Assembly: GCF_024586455.1 (NCBI RefSeq) | Contig: NC_065922.1 | Coordinates: forward strand, 29,756,089-29,820,088 | Origin: Bactrocera neohumeralis | Lineage: Eukaryota > Arthropoda > Insecta > Diptera > Tephritidae | DNA length: 64,000 nucleotides | Reading direction: 5' to 3' | In this document: piece by piece, positions 47,991 through 59,860 of the stretch | Layout of the letters: every line of letters begins with the position of its first letter | Position numbering within the stretch: the first letter of the stretch is position 1 | Made by a program: the position numbers and the translations under genes | Notes under the pieces: model-generated | Told to the model about the DNA's origin: nothing | Databases searched by the model: none | Seen by the model: only the letters and a program-made list of their open reading frames with translations

Positions 47991-49790
47991 GGTGGAGCCT
48001 GCTTTAGAAGCTTCAAAAAATCGATTTTGGTTTTTACTTAGATCTCTTTAAAAATAATCTAAAAATACTTCCCCAAAGTTATAGATGGAAATACGAAATA
48101 TTTTCGACGCTAGAAGGGAAATAGTGGCCGAATGTCTAGCAGGTACATATATTAGCGCTTGGGCAGAAAGCGAAAACTTTGACGCGCAATTTCTCGGTTT
48201 TCCATTTTCACAATTTTTCTTATGGAATTGGAGCAAAGTTTATTATCTTTGGCAAAAAATTATCTTCTATTTAAACTAAAAAAAACTAAGAAAAGTCATA
48301 TTTGAACTTATTTTTAAACAACATAAAATAAATTTTTTTGTCAAAAACCACCTTTTTGACTTTTAAAAAAATTTGTAAAATTAAAAATTTTTTTTTTGAA
48401 TTTTTTTAGTTCAACTGGAAGATAAATTATTGAAAAACATGAATCTTTTTGAATTTTTTGTTTCCGATAGAAATTGCGACCTGCATCCTGCTCGCCGTCA
48501 GACAAATGCACATGCGAGATGCATCGGGCAATTGCTTCCCAAAGGCAGAATAACAAAGATTTCGTATCCAAACAATTTGTGAATGATGTTTAAATATAAA
48601 ACTATGAACCCTAGAAATTTCACTGTAATCAATTATTTCTATCCCTCAAAAAAAAAAAAATAAAAAAAAAATTATTTTTTCAACCTCTGAGACACCGTGA
48701 AGAAAGCCTTCCTTCACAATATTCAGAATATGTTCCAAATGCAGTTTTTTCTTCTCCTTTGACAGCTTCTACAATAGTCAATGGATGGTATTCCAAGTCT
48801 ACTGCCATGTACCCAAATAAAGAAATGACCTTTTAAAAAGTGTTTATTTTGATTTTGAAAATACCTATAACCTCTGTTCATAAACTTTTTTCACATAACC
48901 TCAAATTTAATGTGATAAATTCAATTAACCAAGTTTTTGGGTTTTGTATTTTTATCTTTCACAAAAAAAAATTCTTTCACGAAATTTGATAGAAACTTAA
49001 CATTTATATCTTAACCAGACCGTATTGTTTTATTTAATGTATTAATTGTTTCTTTCATATTGACATAATATCGAAAACAATCTTACCATAGGTTTCATTA
49101 AAAAATCTCAATTTATAATAAAAATTTCATTAAAAAAGTCAGTAGGTCTTATATTTACTGAAATATTTACTTTTTGACGTTACAAAAAATATATCCATTA
49201 CTATGTTAAATTTCTTTAGAAAATGAAAAAAGAGCCCACTGGGAGAGCTATGTTGGACCCAGTCAGACTAGTTTGACATTTTTATATCCTCGTACATTGG
49301 TAAAAACCTGGACTATTATGGACTCACCAGGTCTAAGCCACTCAGGTCATTTCGTTTACTTCAGACCTTTATAAATTATTAAAAATTTTGCTTCGAACAG
49401 TTCATGGGTTATTTAGTATGCTATTTCTGCCAGTGTTCAGCTCAGTTCAACATTAAAACTTACATTGTTGTTATAGTGGGAAACCAAATTAAGAATAGCG
49501 TAACTTGAATCGATAGCTGAAATCTCGGAACCTTTTAATGGTGAATTATTGAAAATTATCTGTGGTTTTTCAAATGTAGAATCTTCAGCATAAAACTAAA
49601 AAAAAAAAATAAAAAGTATTTTCTAGGTCTCTTTCTCTTTCTTAGTCAAAGAAGTTGTAAGCAACCTCTGGGGTACTCGAGAAGATAATTAAAATTATCA
49701 TAATAGGCACGGGCTTTCAATAACAATGCCTTAAGACTTTGTAGGTGACTAGTACGATGCCTTTCTATATTTTTCATCTTTTCTTTAACG
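47991..49790. other. Unassigned AT-rich sequence; possible repeat at 47991-48600
   Basis: TTTAAGGGTGGAGCCTGC at about 47990 resembles a TTAA-GGG repeat terminus, and the following text is in the style of the AT-rich repeats at 13.6 and 44.4 kb. I find no opposite end. The rest is AT-rich and featureless. Confidence 0.35.
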
Positions 49791-50470
49791 TATTAAGCTT
49801 TGCATGGTCCTCAAGTACATATAGTCTGTACTAAGCGCATTATTAGCACTTCCATACACTTTCTTCCGCTTTACTTCAACTATCTACAAATATCTATAGG
49901 AGATCAAGCTGAGAGTGCTGAGAGTAGACATGCATACATATTCGCCACAATGCCTTTCAATGAGAAAACGCCGATAGTGCTTCAGTGCCAAAGCTATTTA
50001 AGTTTTTACGCGTAATTGCTTTTTGCCAACAATTGGCAGAGTGCACAAAGTGCCAAAGTTCACACTTCTGCCGGCGATAGAAAGTGAAAAGAAAACGAAA
50101 AAACAGCAACAGCAACTTTCGATAAAATTATCGGGAAAACACTTGTTGGTGTTGCAAGTTAAAATATGCTACGGAGCACTCATGCAACCATCGAACAAAG
50201 CGCTGCTCCTGCTAAAGTGACATTCACACATACAAAGAGCAAATACAACACACCGATATATCGCCTGATACATGCCGTGATACGAAGTTAAAGTGATGGG
50301 AAATGTTGGAAAATTGGAAGCAACAAAAGCCGTAGGAAATTGCACTACATGGAATGTATAACGAATTTTACTCGGAACTATCAACTAGGCGCGCTGCCAA
50401 ACAATAGCTAATCGAATTTTTTCTGCAATTTTGTTTAGCGAGTGAAAAGCTGTGATATCGTTACCCATAT
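49791..50470. other. Unique intergenic island
   Basis: Complex, transposon-free DNA with an A-rich, CAGCAACAGCAAC tract near 50100-50120. No gene is recognised. Confidence 0.4.
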
Positions 50471-50539
50471 TTTTAGTACCTATGGTAGCATGTCAATTTT
50501 TATAGCGCTCTTCTGGGTAGTGATACCCGTTGGTGATGT

Positions 50540-51120
50540 TTTAATAGTATTTAGAATGCTGCAGAGTTATTGGTTCTTCCATTCATTAAAATACGGGTCC
50601 TTGCCGAATACATAGACCTGACTGTCGTGGAAAAAAATTAATGACCACCAAATTGGGCTCCGTTGATCATTTTTATACTAATCCAAAATGCAAAAAGTAT
50701 TATTTAACTTTATAAGAGCCAATATCAAAATTGAACAATGACTGTGGCACTGCCCATATTTAGGTGAAATCCATACCTTGGGATCTGCTCGACCAGTTTC
50801 AATCAAATTTGGTACATCACATTCTCGTAATATTCTTATTTTACTATTACCAAATGGATGAAATCGGACTTCAACCACTCCTACTCTCCATATAACGTAA
50901 TTTTAAATTCCATCTGAATCTTTTACTTTCCGGTCTATAACTTAAGCACCTACGAATATATTGGAATACAATTTGCACGAATACATAGTACCTTTAAGAT
51001 ACCTCAGATACCAAATATGAGGACCCCAATTCCAACTTTGATTGGAAGAGATCGATTCTAAAAGAGATCTAATTTGGACACCTTATAACCCCGGTTCGTT
51101 GTAGTGTCATAAGACCCTCA
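50540..51120. repeat. Diverged interspersed repeat (possibly family B)
   Basis: Text such as AAATCGGACTTCAACCACTC, TTCCGGTCTATAACTT and ACCTCAGATACCAAATATGA has the style of a dispersed repeat. I could not align it firmly with 2930-3420. Confidence 0.3.
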
Positions 51121-51189
51121 GAAATGAAGTGTTTGAGCCTATCTCAAGTTTTTTAAAGTGACTAATGTCATTTTCGGCTATGTCACCTG

Positions 51190-51900
51190 CCTAGCCGATG
51201 ATGAGACTGCCGAAATAAAGTCAGTCAGTTTTGCAAAGCTCCACCAATGCGGCAAGATGAACTTTGCTAGGGATAAGTAGTTTTGTAGACCTCCTGAGAT
51301 CTACTCTAGACCGGAAGGATCTCGCAATAACACAAAAGCCGGTTACCGAGAAATGCCAGTTAAGCGCACGTGAGGTCCGTAGGTTTTGTACTAGAACTTC
51401 AGAGATCAAACACGTTACCACTCCGATATAAGCGGGGCGCCACCTCTTGCTAGCTCATCGGCTTTAGAATTTTTGTTAATTCTATTATGACAGGGCGCCC
51501 AAACGAGTGTGATAATGAATTAACTTGATGCTCTCGTTATTGATTAGCTTTAAACGACAGTTCGTAAGCTCAACGGTAATATTGTCGATATGCTGTCGAA
51601 GTGAATACTAACCCCCCTGAAGGAAGCTGCATATAAGAGAAGTAATTTTATTGCCACTTCTACCTAAAACCAATACAGTATTCCGGCATCGTGGAACTAA
51701 TCTTGACGGAGAGCTTAATACAAAACACTTCCCTTCTAAAAGGTCTATAATATTCGTCCCATCTCTTAAAAAGTTAACTGCAAGTCCTCTCAAATGATTT
51801 TGGCTCTCCCACATATCCCTCGTTGGTATGTGAGCAGAGAAAAAGCCACCAAGAGAAGTTTCTGGGACGTAGCAGTTCAAGTTTTTAGGCATGCAGTTGA
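51190..51900 (-). mobile_element. LINE type 2 remnant: RNase H end and C-terminus
   Basis: The minus strand near 51530-51420 reads ITLVWAPCHNRINKNSKADE and LARGG, the RNase H motif (WVPGH...N...ADELA). Further down, ELCKTD and VSSSAR match a typical C-terminal end. Upstream text to 51890 is a broken RNase H region. The RT is missing. Confidence 0.65.
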
Positions 51901-51984
51901 AGGAGGAGACTGTACTTTAAGCCAAAAAAATGTCTAGTTTTTGAAAATACTGGAGGGCTTGACCCCTAACCCATGGAATCTATT

Positions 51985-52745
51985 TATTTATGCATAAATA
52001 CGCTTACGCGGTTACAGCCGAGTTAACAACAGCGGCGCCAGTCGATTCTTCTTTTCGCAAGGTGGCGCCAATTGGAGATTACAAGCGAAGCCAGGTCCTT
52101 TTCTACCTGGTCTCTTTAACGGAGTGGAGGTCTCCTTCTTCTTCTGCTTCCCCCCGCAGGTATTGCGTCGAATACTTTCGGAGCTGGAGTGTTGTGTCCA
52201 TTCGGGCGACATGGCCTGGCCAGTGTAGACACTGTCATCATCAGCCAGTGTAGACACTGTCATCAGATATTGCCATTGTCCATCTGCATCATATAGTAGT
52301 ACGAGAATAATGAGTGGCGTTTATCGACGAAGAGGCGGTGCGTGTCGATCCTCTTTTCACGGGTCTTCTCCAAGATTTGGCGCATGGTGAATATCTGGTC
52401 AGTTGTTGATTTTCTAGGTCTAAGGCCACATTGATAAGGTCCAATTGTTGACGCTGACCTTTAATCTTTCACACAATACGCTCGATAGAACGTTATACGC
52501 GATCTCTTATTCCACGATAGTTGGCCCTTGCCGCTTTCTTGTTCTTCAGGCGGGTATTTGCTATTCGAACTTCTTCATGGTCGGGCAATGGAACGTCTGC
52601 CGACGATGGACGTCATCGATTGTCACTAGAACACCTCTGGGGTTCTACAAGAATATGCTCCGGTCTTGAAACCTTCTGTTAGTCGCCGCGTTTTTTCGAA
52701 TTTTCGAGCATTACCTCAGTCGGCCAGCTCTTCGTACTTACGCAT
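51985..52745 (-). mobile_element. RTE-type LINE fragment: RT N-part joined to ORF2 C-terminus
   Basis: Minus strand from 52745: VEPQRCSS, HEEVRIANTRLKNKKAARA and LSSVLCERLKVSVN, then KSTTDQIFTMRQILEKT and DTHRLFVD (RT start). After deletion of the RT core it reads GHVARMDTT, VFDAIPAGGSRRRRRPPLR, QVEKDLASL and SNWRHLAKRRIDWRR (ORF2 C-terminus). Frames are broken. A 25-bp tandem duplication (CAGTGTAGACACTGTCATCA at 52221 and 52246) sits at the join. Confidence 0.82.
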
Positions 52746-54435
52746 TTCGGTCTCTCTCTAAATACGAATTAAATTTTAGAAATAGTATATTGACTCATAA
52801 TAAATAAATATATATATAAATATTTCTGCCGTAATATTTATGAATATTAAAAATAAATTTGAAGTTATTTTTCAAAGCCATATTTGTGGAAATAATGCAC
52901 AGTGGCAACACTGACAAATTTCACTAAATAATTCCAATTTCAGTATTCAACATAACCTTAAAGCAATTGCCTGTCTTAAAGAGCGTGCAATATTCAATTA
53001 AATAATTACTTTCATACTCAGCAACCTTCACTTTCATGGCAGTCTACGATAATATAATTGTATAAGTATATGTATAAATTACATAGTATCTCATATACAT
53101 ATAAATACCTACTGTAGACACTAGTATATAAACAATAATATTGTTTATTATTTCATGCTTCGACACCACAAATCGGATTAGAAATTATCAAAAGCGATTG
53201 CTCGCCAGCTTACATTTATGATTCCATCATCAGTACATCAGCAGCCAACTGGCCACAAGCCTCTTATACAAACGCAGACATAAATGCTCCATTACATATA
53301 TGTATATATATATTCTTAAAACATAGACCCATATAGAAATGCCTCACTAAACTGTGTATTGGCGGCATGGATCATTAAATTTTTGATGGTATTTAAAATA
53401 CAATTGCCTGCAGCTGCTGCCGCTCTGCGGTGATGCCAATAGTTGGTATACTACCCCGTTTGTATGATTCCAACGGCATCACGCTGTCTGTGTGTGTGTG
53501 TTTGCATATTATTATGCTGGCATGTGGGTGTGTTCGGCTGTTTCATCAGCTTTTCACACAAGCAATGCCAATTGGCTGCGTCCAATGCCGTCCAGTGTGT
53601 TGCCAAAGCACTCTTGCAACAAATGAGGCGCGTCCATAGCCATCGGAGTGGCCATGATAGTTGACGAAGTATTCGAACATTGCTGCATATTTCCAGCTGC
53701 CATAGCATTGTTCCGGCTGTTGCCGATGTTGGCAATGTAGGCGATAATGATTGCGTAAAGCGGAATGCTGTTGTGGTTGTTTGATGATATAGAAACAATA
53801 TATACTTACAGCACTATTTTCCAATTTTGCTGTGAGTTGGTGGTAGCGGTGAAACAAACGCTTGAAAAGTTTTGTATTTTGCGCAAGTTCAACATTTTTG
53901 TGGTATTCTTTATGCAATAGAAATATTAGTTTTGCACTTTTTGGCAATGAACAGCAAATGAAATAACTTTTGATAACCTTGAAAACGAGAAGGGAAAGTG
54001 AATGTTACTTCAAACTTCTTGAAAATATCAAGAAAATAATTGGTTGTATACTCTTATTTGAAAAACGAAACTTAAAGTGATACACTCGTAATCTGTAGGT
54101 TAATGTTGCTCTTAATCTTGCCAGGTTTTAATTGTTTCCTGAACAGACAATAGGGTTGATATATTCTACTATGAGGCAAAATAGACTCTTTTCTGGGTAT
54201 TGGACTAATTCCTTGTCTGTCACTTAAACATATTATACCAATAAAGCTGTGATATCTGAAAATGTGATTAAAGACAGCTTGAAAGGTTTTTACGACATTT
54301 GCATGTGTATGTACTGGATTAAACCAAACTTTTTTGTGAGCTCGAGTCATAAATGAAAAAATATAATTATTCGTTTTTCGAAGAATTTGAATTTCGAAAT
54401 TGAGGTTATTAATTAAACTAAAATATAATAGAAGA
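52746..54435. other. Unique intergenic region
   Basis: 52990-53960 is transposon-free with moderate complexity; 53490-53500 is a (TG)n tract. It holds the candidate exon 53554-53767. 54000-54435 is AT-rich and unassigned. Confidence 0.4.
53554..53767 (-). CDS. Possible coding exon, unidentified
   Basis: I do not recognise this. On the minus strand after an acceptor-like CATCAAACAACCACAACAG the frame is open to TGA at 53556-53554. It contains IANIGNSRNNAMAAGNMQQC, TSSTIMATPMAMDAPHLLQE and GIGRSQLALLV. The N/M/A/S/T-rich composition and codon choice resemble fly regulatory proteins. Two other minus-strand frames are also open here, no upstream exon is identified, and no start ATG precedes it. 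It may be chance. Confidence 0.18.
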
Positions 54436-54439
54436 ACAA

Positions 54440-54870
54440 ATCTTAACCTTGATTGCACCGAAGCAGATGCATTTTTGTAGTAGAAAAATCAGTTAAATAT
54501 TATAGTGGTCCGATCTTAAAAAATTTCTTCGGAGATTACATAATCGCTTTAGACAATAATACACGATACATTTCGTGTCAAATTAAAAAGCTTTCCAAAC
54601 AAGCACTAGTTTCCGATGATCAGTTTATATAGTAGCTATATGTTTTAGTAGTCCGACATCGATGGTTTCGACAAATAAGCAGCATCTTGGTGAAAAAAGT
54701 ACGTGTGGAAAATTTCTGGTCGATGTATCAAAAACTGAGGGACTAGTTTGAATATATACAGAGGCGCTTGGCTAAATCGAATCAGTTCCTGACGGTGATC
54801 AATTGTATAGGTTAGGATTGATGGCTGATCGAAACTCGCACGTGAACTGCTATATTCTATGTTGTGAAGC
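54440..54870 (-). repeat. Family A interspersed repeat
   Basis: Same orientation as the 1045 copy. It starts near TGATTGCACCGAAGCAGATG, then ATAGTGGTCCGATCTTAAAA, CTTTAGACAATAATACACGA and AAGCTTTCCAAACAAGCACT, and ends with AAAACTGAGGGACTAGTTTG and GGCTAAATCGAATCAG. Confidence 0.78.
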
Positions 54871-54879
54871 CATAGAAAA

Positions 54880-55190
54880 GAAGAACTCCTGTATTTGAAC
54901 TTATAAATTAGCAAAACGTTTAGTAGCCAATAGAAGTTTGAACATTGGAACCACAGATTTCCATTTCCACCGCTTCGATGGGGCGTCTGAAGGTATGCTC
55001 TCCCAAGTGTATTAGTCTTGGCCTCCAAAACGCGGGACAGTCTAGAAAGAACTGTTGAGTTGTTTCCACCTCATCTTCTTCCATGCAGCTTCAGCAGATG
55101 GCGTCTGGTAAGATTGCCAACCTTACAGCATGGACGTCAATTGGACAATAGTCTGTTGAAAGCCCCACAACTAGGGAAAGGCTAGTCAAT
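54880..55190 (-). mobile_element. LINE type 2 C-terminal fragment (zinc-knuckle-like end)
   Basis: The minus strand from 55180 reads CPIDVHAVRLAIL, SCMEEDEVETTQQFFLDCPA and LIHLGEHTFRR. This matches the C-terminal C-x-x-C...H-x-x-C-type block after RNase H in R1/Jockey-group ORF2. Stops are present. Confidence 0.65.
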
Positions 55191-55589
55191 TAAATAAGTA
55201 TATACATACATTGTAAAGCCTTTGACGTTCCCTTTTGGGGGTTATAAACTTGGTGGCAAATTTAAACTCTTCAGGGTATAATAAAAATAGGGGGCATTCA
55301 CGTTCTTTTTCGATTTTTCTTGGAAAACGCAAATCATGATTTTGCTTTTTTTCTATTTTGAATTTCGAAGCCAAACAAGCTAATTTAGAAATTTTTTACC
55401 AGTAAATGACTAAATCTTTCGAAAAAAATAGTCTTGGTCCAATATTCAGCCGGGTATTCTCTAAAAAACATTTCCAAGATACCAATTACCGCATTTTTAC
55501 GAGCTTCTGAGCTTTGCTGTTGGAATTTTTTAAGTGATACTGACGATCTTATGGTTTTATTTCTCAATTTGTAAATCGCGGAAGACAGG
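55191..55589. other. Unassigned AT-rich spacer
   Basis: No recognised feature. Confidence 0.4.
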
Positions 55590-56660
55590 TGCATTTTTTA
55601 TAAAGGATTTTTCAATAATAAAAAGAAGTTCTTTATTTCATTATTATGGAACTCGATTTCTTTTGCATGGCCAGCACGGCATGCTTGCAGAAGTCCAGAG
55701 GTCCAATTGTCGACGGTTTTCAAGCATAAATCGGCCGATAATGCTGCAATTTCACGTTCGATATTCGTACGAAGTTCATCAATCGTCGCTGGCTTCTTGG
55801 CATAGACCATAGACTTGACGTAGCCCCACAGGAAATAGTCTAAAGGCGTCAAATCGCACGACCGAGGCGGCCAATTAACTGGGCCATTTTGTGAGATAAC
55901 ACGTTCACCAAACTTGGTGTTCAATAAGTTGATTGCGACATTCGCTGTGTGGCTTGTGGTGCCGCCCTATTGGGACCACATATTGTCCAAGTGCATATCA
56001 CTCAATTCGGGCCTAAAATATTCAGTTATCATTGAGCAGTAGTGGTTCCCATTCACAGTAACGTTCCAATCTTGATCATAACGGAAAAAGTACGGCCCAA
56101 TAGCGCCCCGGCCCATAAGCCATACAGTAATTTTTTCGGTATGCGATGGTGACTCATGGAGTACGTGTGAATTACTGCCTGACCAATATTTTTCTTATTG
56201 ACGAAACCATTCAACGAGAAATGAGTCTCATCGCATCGATTTTTCGATGAAAACCCGAATCACTTTCAAGTTGTTGCTCAGCCCAATTCACGAGCTTTAG
56301 TTCTTGCGTCAATTTGGTCTTGTAAGGATTTAGGCCGAAATCGTTGTGCAAAATTCGCCACAACGACATCACAGAGATGCCCAACTCTTGAGACCGACGT
56401 GTGAGAGACTAATTTGGGTCTTCCTCAATTGATGCGCAAGCGGCAACAATATTATCGACACTACGGGCACTTCTTTGTCTCAATGGCTGGGGAACATCTT
56501 GTACAGTTTTTCCACTAGACGCTAAATTGTTGACCTGACAGGACGATTATGACGACCATAAATTGGACGTAGCGCTCTTAAAAATGAGGCCCCTGACTCC
56601 GAATTTCGATAGTAAATTCGTTTTTGGATAGTACATCTTTCCATGATGAAACGACAAACC
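55590..56660 (-). mobile_element. DD41D (rosa-like) Tc1/mariner element (M6), near full length
   Basis: Minus strand from 56645: MERCTIQKRIYYRNSESGAS, FLRALRPIYGRHNRPVRST, then a degraded helix-turn-helix and linker. It continues with a VTVWLMGRGAIGPYFF-like block, NVTVNGNHYCSMITEYF, and the final 108-codon open frame (55924-55598) with NGPVNWPPRSCDLTPLDYFL. The spacing between the second and third catalytic positions fits DD41D. The second catalytic Asp block, normally QQDGAT, reads SQ-stop-GGTT, so the residue is lost and a stop lies beside it. Confidence 0.85.
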
Positions 56661-58080
56661 TTACAGAAGAGAAATGCCAGAAAGGCGGGAAAAAATATTA
56701 TTATTACTTATACATAATTCTGTACTATATATTAGAAAAAAAAGAGTTCCAAAAAATGCCTTGAGTTATACTTTCTCTTTTTTAGTTGAATTTATACGGT
56801 ACCCACTTTCCGTCCCTCTCTATGTATATACAAAGTTTCTCAATTTAACGACTTTTATTGGTCATTCGTTCACTTGATTTCCCGACACTTCGGCAGTCTT
56901 TGTTGGGGAATTCTTTGTTTGCTGACAAAATTCATGGCATGTCTAATATCATCATCACGAACAATTTGTTGCCAAAGAATTTAAACGTTTTAAACTCGGC
57001 TTGAATGCAATCTCTGCTAAGAAAATCAATTTCAACAATGTTGAATGCTACAAGTACATGCCACACACACACATTTCGTGTGACATGTGAGCACAAATGA
57101 CAAGAGCAAACTCAAGCACAAACACGCAGCTGACACCAAGTCAAACACACGCACACAAATAATGCACGTACACGTATGTATATATATGTGAGTGCATGAA
57201 TGCAAGAGGAAGCGTTAAAGCATACACTTAGGCGTTGCAAATCTGAAATGTGCATTAAAATGTCAAACACGGTCAGGTGCATTGCCTTCAAACGGCAAAA
57301 GTAGGCACTTGTGGTGCAAGCGTCAAGTGCAGCATCAAAAACAATGACAATAAGCAATGAAAGTGGTAATAACAACAACAGCAACAACAACAACGACGAC
57401 GACAGCATTGCAAAGATAAACCGAAAGGCAAATTTCCTGCCGAAATTGCAACCGAACGGCAACACCAAGCGAGAGCAACGGTAATGGGACGAACAATACA
57501 TTGCGCGTATATACACGACACCAGTGAAACCAGTGACACCAGTGCAAAGCCAAAAATAGCAGCAACAATTGCGCTCAGCTAGTTGATCCTGTCATGAAAG
57601 CAGAAGCAGAAAAGAGTTGAGACTATTGTATGGCAAGCAAAGCTCCGTTCAGCTATGTATGAACGGGTAAGAGATCCAAAAATGTCGCAAATCAATAGAC
57701 ACCGTCACATGAAATGACACAAAGTGAAGCCGCATAGAAAAACCAAAATTTAGCAAAAATTCAACAAAAGTGATGAAGACTTGACGTTATTGCTAACAAG
57801 TTCAAGAATAATAAAAGTTCTTATTAAGAATTCTTTAACCGTTTTCCAGGAGCAAGAAATAATAGATTATTTGAATAAGGCTCAATGGTTTTTAAAGAAT
57901 TTTTTATTAATGCTTTCTTTAAGTACACCCAACTCCGAAACGGGTACAAAGTCCTGATAAAGCGGCTAAATTTAAGCTTTATTTGAAGACATAGGTCTCA
58001 TATAACAATTTTTTTCCATATTATTTCCAATTTTTTTTCAAGTAGTTAAAAACGAAGTTGTTAGGTAGGCAGTATGTTTT
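56661..58080. other. Unique intergenic island with CAA/CAG and CA tracts
   Basis: 56900-57800 is transposon-free and complex, with (CA)n at 57063-57073 and (CAACAG/GAC)n at 57370-57405. Long minus-strand open frames there come from the triplet tract. No gene is supported. Confidence 0.4.
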
Positions 58081-58089
58081 CTCTCCATT

Positions 58090-59050
58090 GCGATACGCCT
58101 CTACAATCGTAACCAGCTGTTCTTTTGCCTTCTCCGAAAACCAATGATTTCATTTGCAGCTGTACTTAAGAAGCTTGAAATGCCGTCCCACAATTTCCTT
58201 ATACTGAGTTGCTGATGAGTGCTCTCAGGGAGCAGGAGTGCAAGTCGAGAAGAAAATCGTTCGGGTGTCTGTTGTGATTGCAGCTTTTCGAACCTTTCTT
58301 GTGTTTGTCGACGTGCGTTATTTGCTGCACAGAGGCGGGTGCGTATCGTTGCAACAAGATTGTGGTTCGAGTCAATGCTAGGACCTCGCATCGTATACAC
58401 GTCTAAAACATTAGAGAGGTGTCTTCCGTCTTTCACAACATGAGCGATCTGGTTGGTGGCTTTTCGATTCGGAGACAGTCAGGTGCTTAATGAATTTTCC
58501 TATGCTGGAATCCAGTACTACAGATTACCATATTTCGAGCCACGGCGTTTGAGGATGTTTCATCATGGAGGCTGAATTTACCGACCGTTGTGCCAAAGTT
58601 ACCTTCTTTGCCCTCCCTGGCGTTAAAGTCGTCAAGCACGATTTTGCCATGGTGACGGGGACAGCTCTCATGGGGCGCTCCAAGCGCTCATAGAAGACAT
58701 CTTTGTTCACATCGTCCACTTGTTCACTTTGACCACTGTAGTATTTCTCACAAGGACCTACTCGTCTTAGTCCTTGGACCAACCATCGCACTTCTTGGAC
58801 TTGGACTACTTTTACTTTTACGGACATTCTAGGTGCATGTCCTTAAATGGTAATCTTTAATACGTTTGCCGTGGTCGTCATCAAAAAGGGTGCTCCCATC
58901 CGAGGCTGTTTTTTCTTTTCATTGGTAGTGTTTTTTGCGTGGCAAATCCAAAACCCAGCGCACAACCCTGGGGAGGAGACGTTTTGGCTTCTCACTTTAG
59001 CTCGCCTACGAACGGATGTTCTTTGGCTACCCGTAGGATACTAAGACCGG
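58090..59050 (-). mobile_element. RTE-type LINE: 5' leader plus endonuclease domain
   Basis: Minus strand from 59050: a leader with GGGTTTTGGATTTGCC, then AWNVR-like text and VQEVRWLVQGLRRVGPCEKY (endonuclease). After deletion: DDVNKDVFYERLERPMRAVP, a TMAKSCLTTLTPGRAKK block, then KDGRHLSNVLDVYTMRGPSI, DSNHNLVATIRTRLCAANNA and QSQQTPERFSS. The DSNH keeps the SDH-type catalytic end of the endonuclease. The RT is absent. Confidence 0.83.
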
Positions 59051-59439
59051 AAAATAAATAATTTTGAATAAAGTTTCTTATCGACATCTGATTAAAAATC
59101 ACCAAATAGTGCACAAATAACATACATGTATTAAGAGTCCCCTCTCGCCCAACAAAACACGTTATACGTTTATCATCATGCCATGTCCTTCCTGCTTCAT
59201 AAAGGTTAATGGATCTGGCTTTTGAGTTAATGTTATTGGGACGCTTGAGGGAAGTAGGAGTAGTCAAATGTAAATGTCAGCATAAGACATTCACATCATA
59301 AAATTTTTTCTCTCCCCTATAATTTGCATTATCAGGTTCATAGACTTGGTATGTGATCAAGAAGCTGTCGTCCATATTGTTCTTCATATTTAACATGACG
59401 AATAGTTTTGGTTATTGCATTGTTAGAGCATGCTGAGCG
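59051..59439. other. Unassigned spacer
   Basis: No recognised feature. Confidence 0.4.
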
Positions 59440-59860
59440 CCAGAAAATATTTTTAACTAATTTTTTTTTCCTTGAGAAGCGCTTTAATTAGCTCGTAGAC
59501 AATAGTTAGAAAATTTCCTTTTATCATAAAAGCAACGTCGTTAGCGTAGGCTGTCAACCGACCCCTGTCTGATTCAGCGATATCTATAAATAGGTCATGA
59601 ACCACCAATATCAAGAGCAGTAGGCAAGTACCCCAGCTGTAGGATGCCCCTATTAACCTTTCGAGATTCCCGTACTCCTCTTATCCACGACCGTTCTGTC
59701 GCAGGAAAGACTATGACACCACATAGTGCAAAGCAGAGTCTACTGCCTTGCCTTTGCTGTAGGCATGTCAGACCTTTAACAGCTTACCTCTGGGTATTCT
59801 GTTTCTAATTTACAAATATTTGAGCCTCTCCAATGATTTCAACAGAAACGAAAATTGGCT
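59440..59860 (-). mobile_element. LINE type 2 reverse transcriptase fragment
   Basis: Minus strand at about 59650-59500 reads LLLILVVHDLFIDIAESD, then RLTAYANDVAFMIKGNF. The YANDV is the RT active site (normally YADDV) with one Asp replaced by Asn. Text on either side is broken. Group: R1/Jockey-like; clade unresolved. Confidence 0.72.

Noticed and set aside
53777..53820. 42-nt intron between a GTAAGTATAT donor and a CAACAG acceptor
   Set aside because: Too short for a fly spliceosomal intron, and the frame reads through anyway.
57112..57568. Overlapping minus-strand frames up to 134 codons with poly-L or poly-V
   Set aside because: They are translations of a CAA/CAG/GAC tract in three frames, with composition dictated by the repeat.
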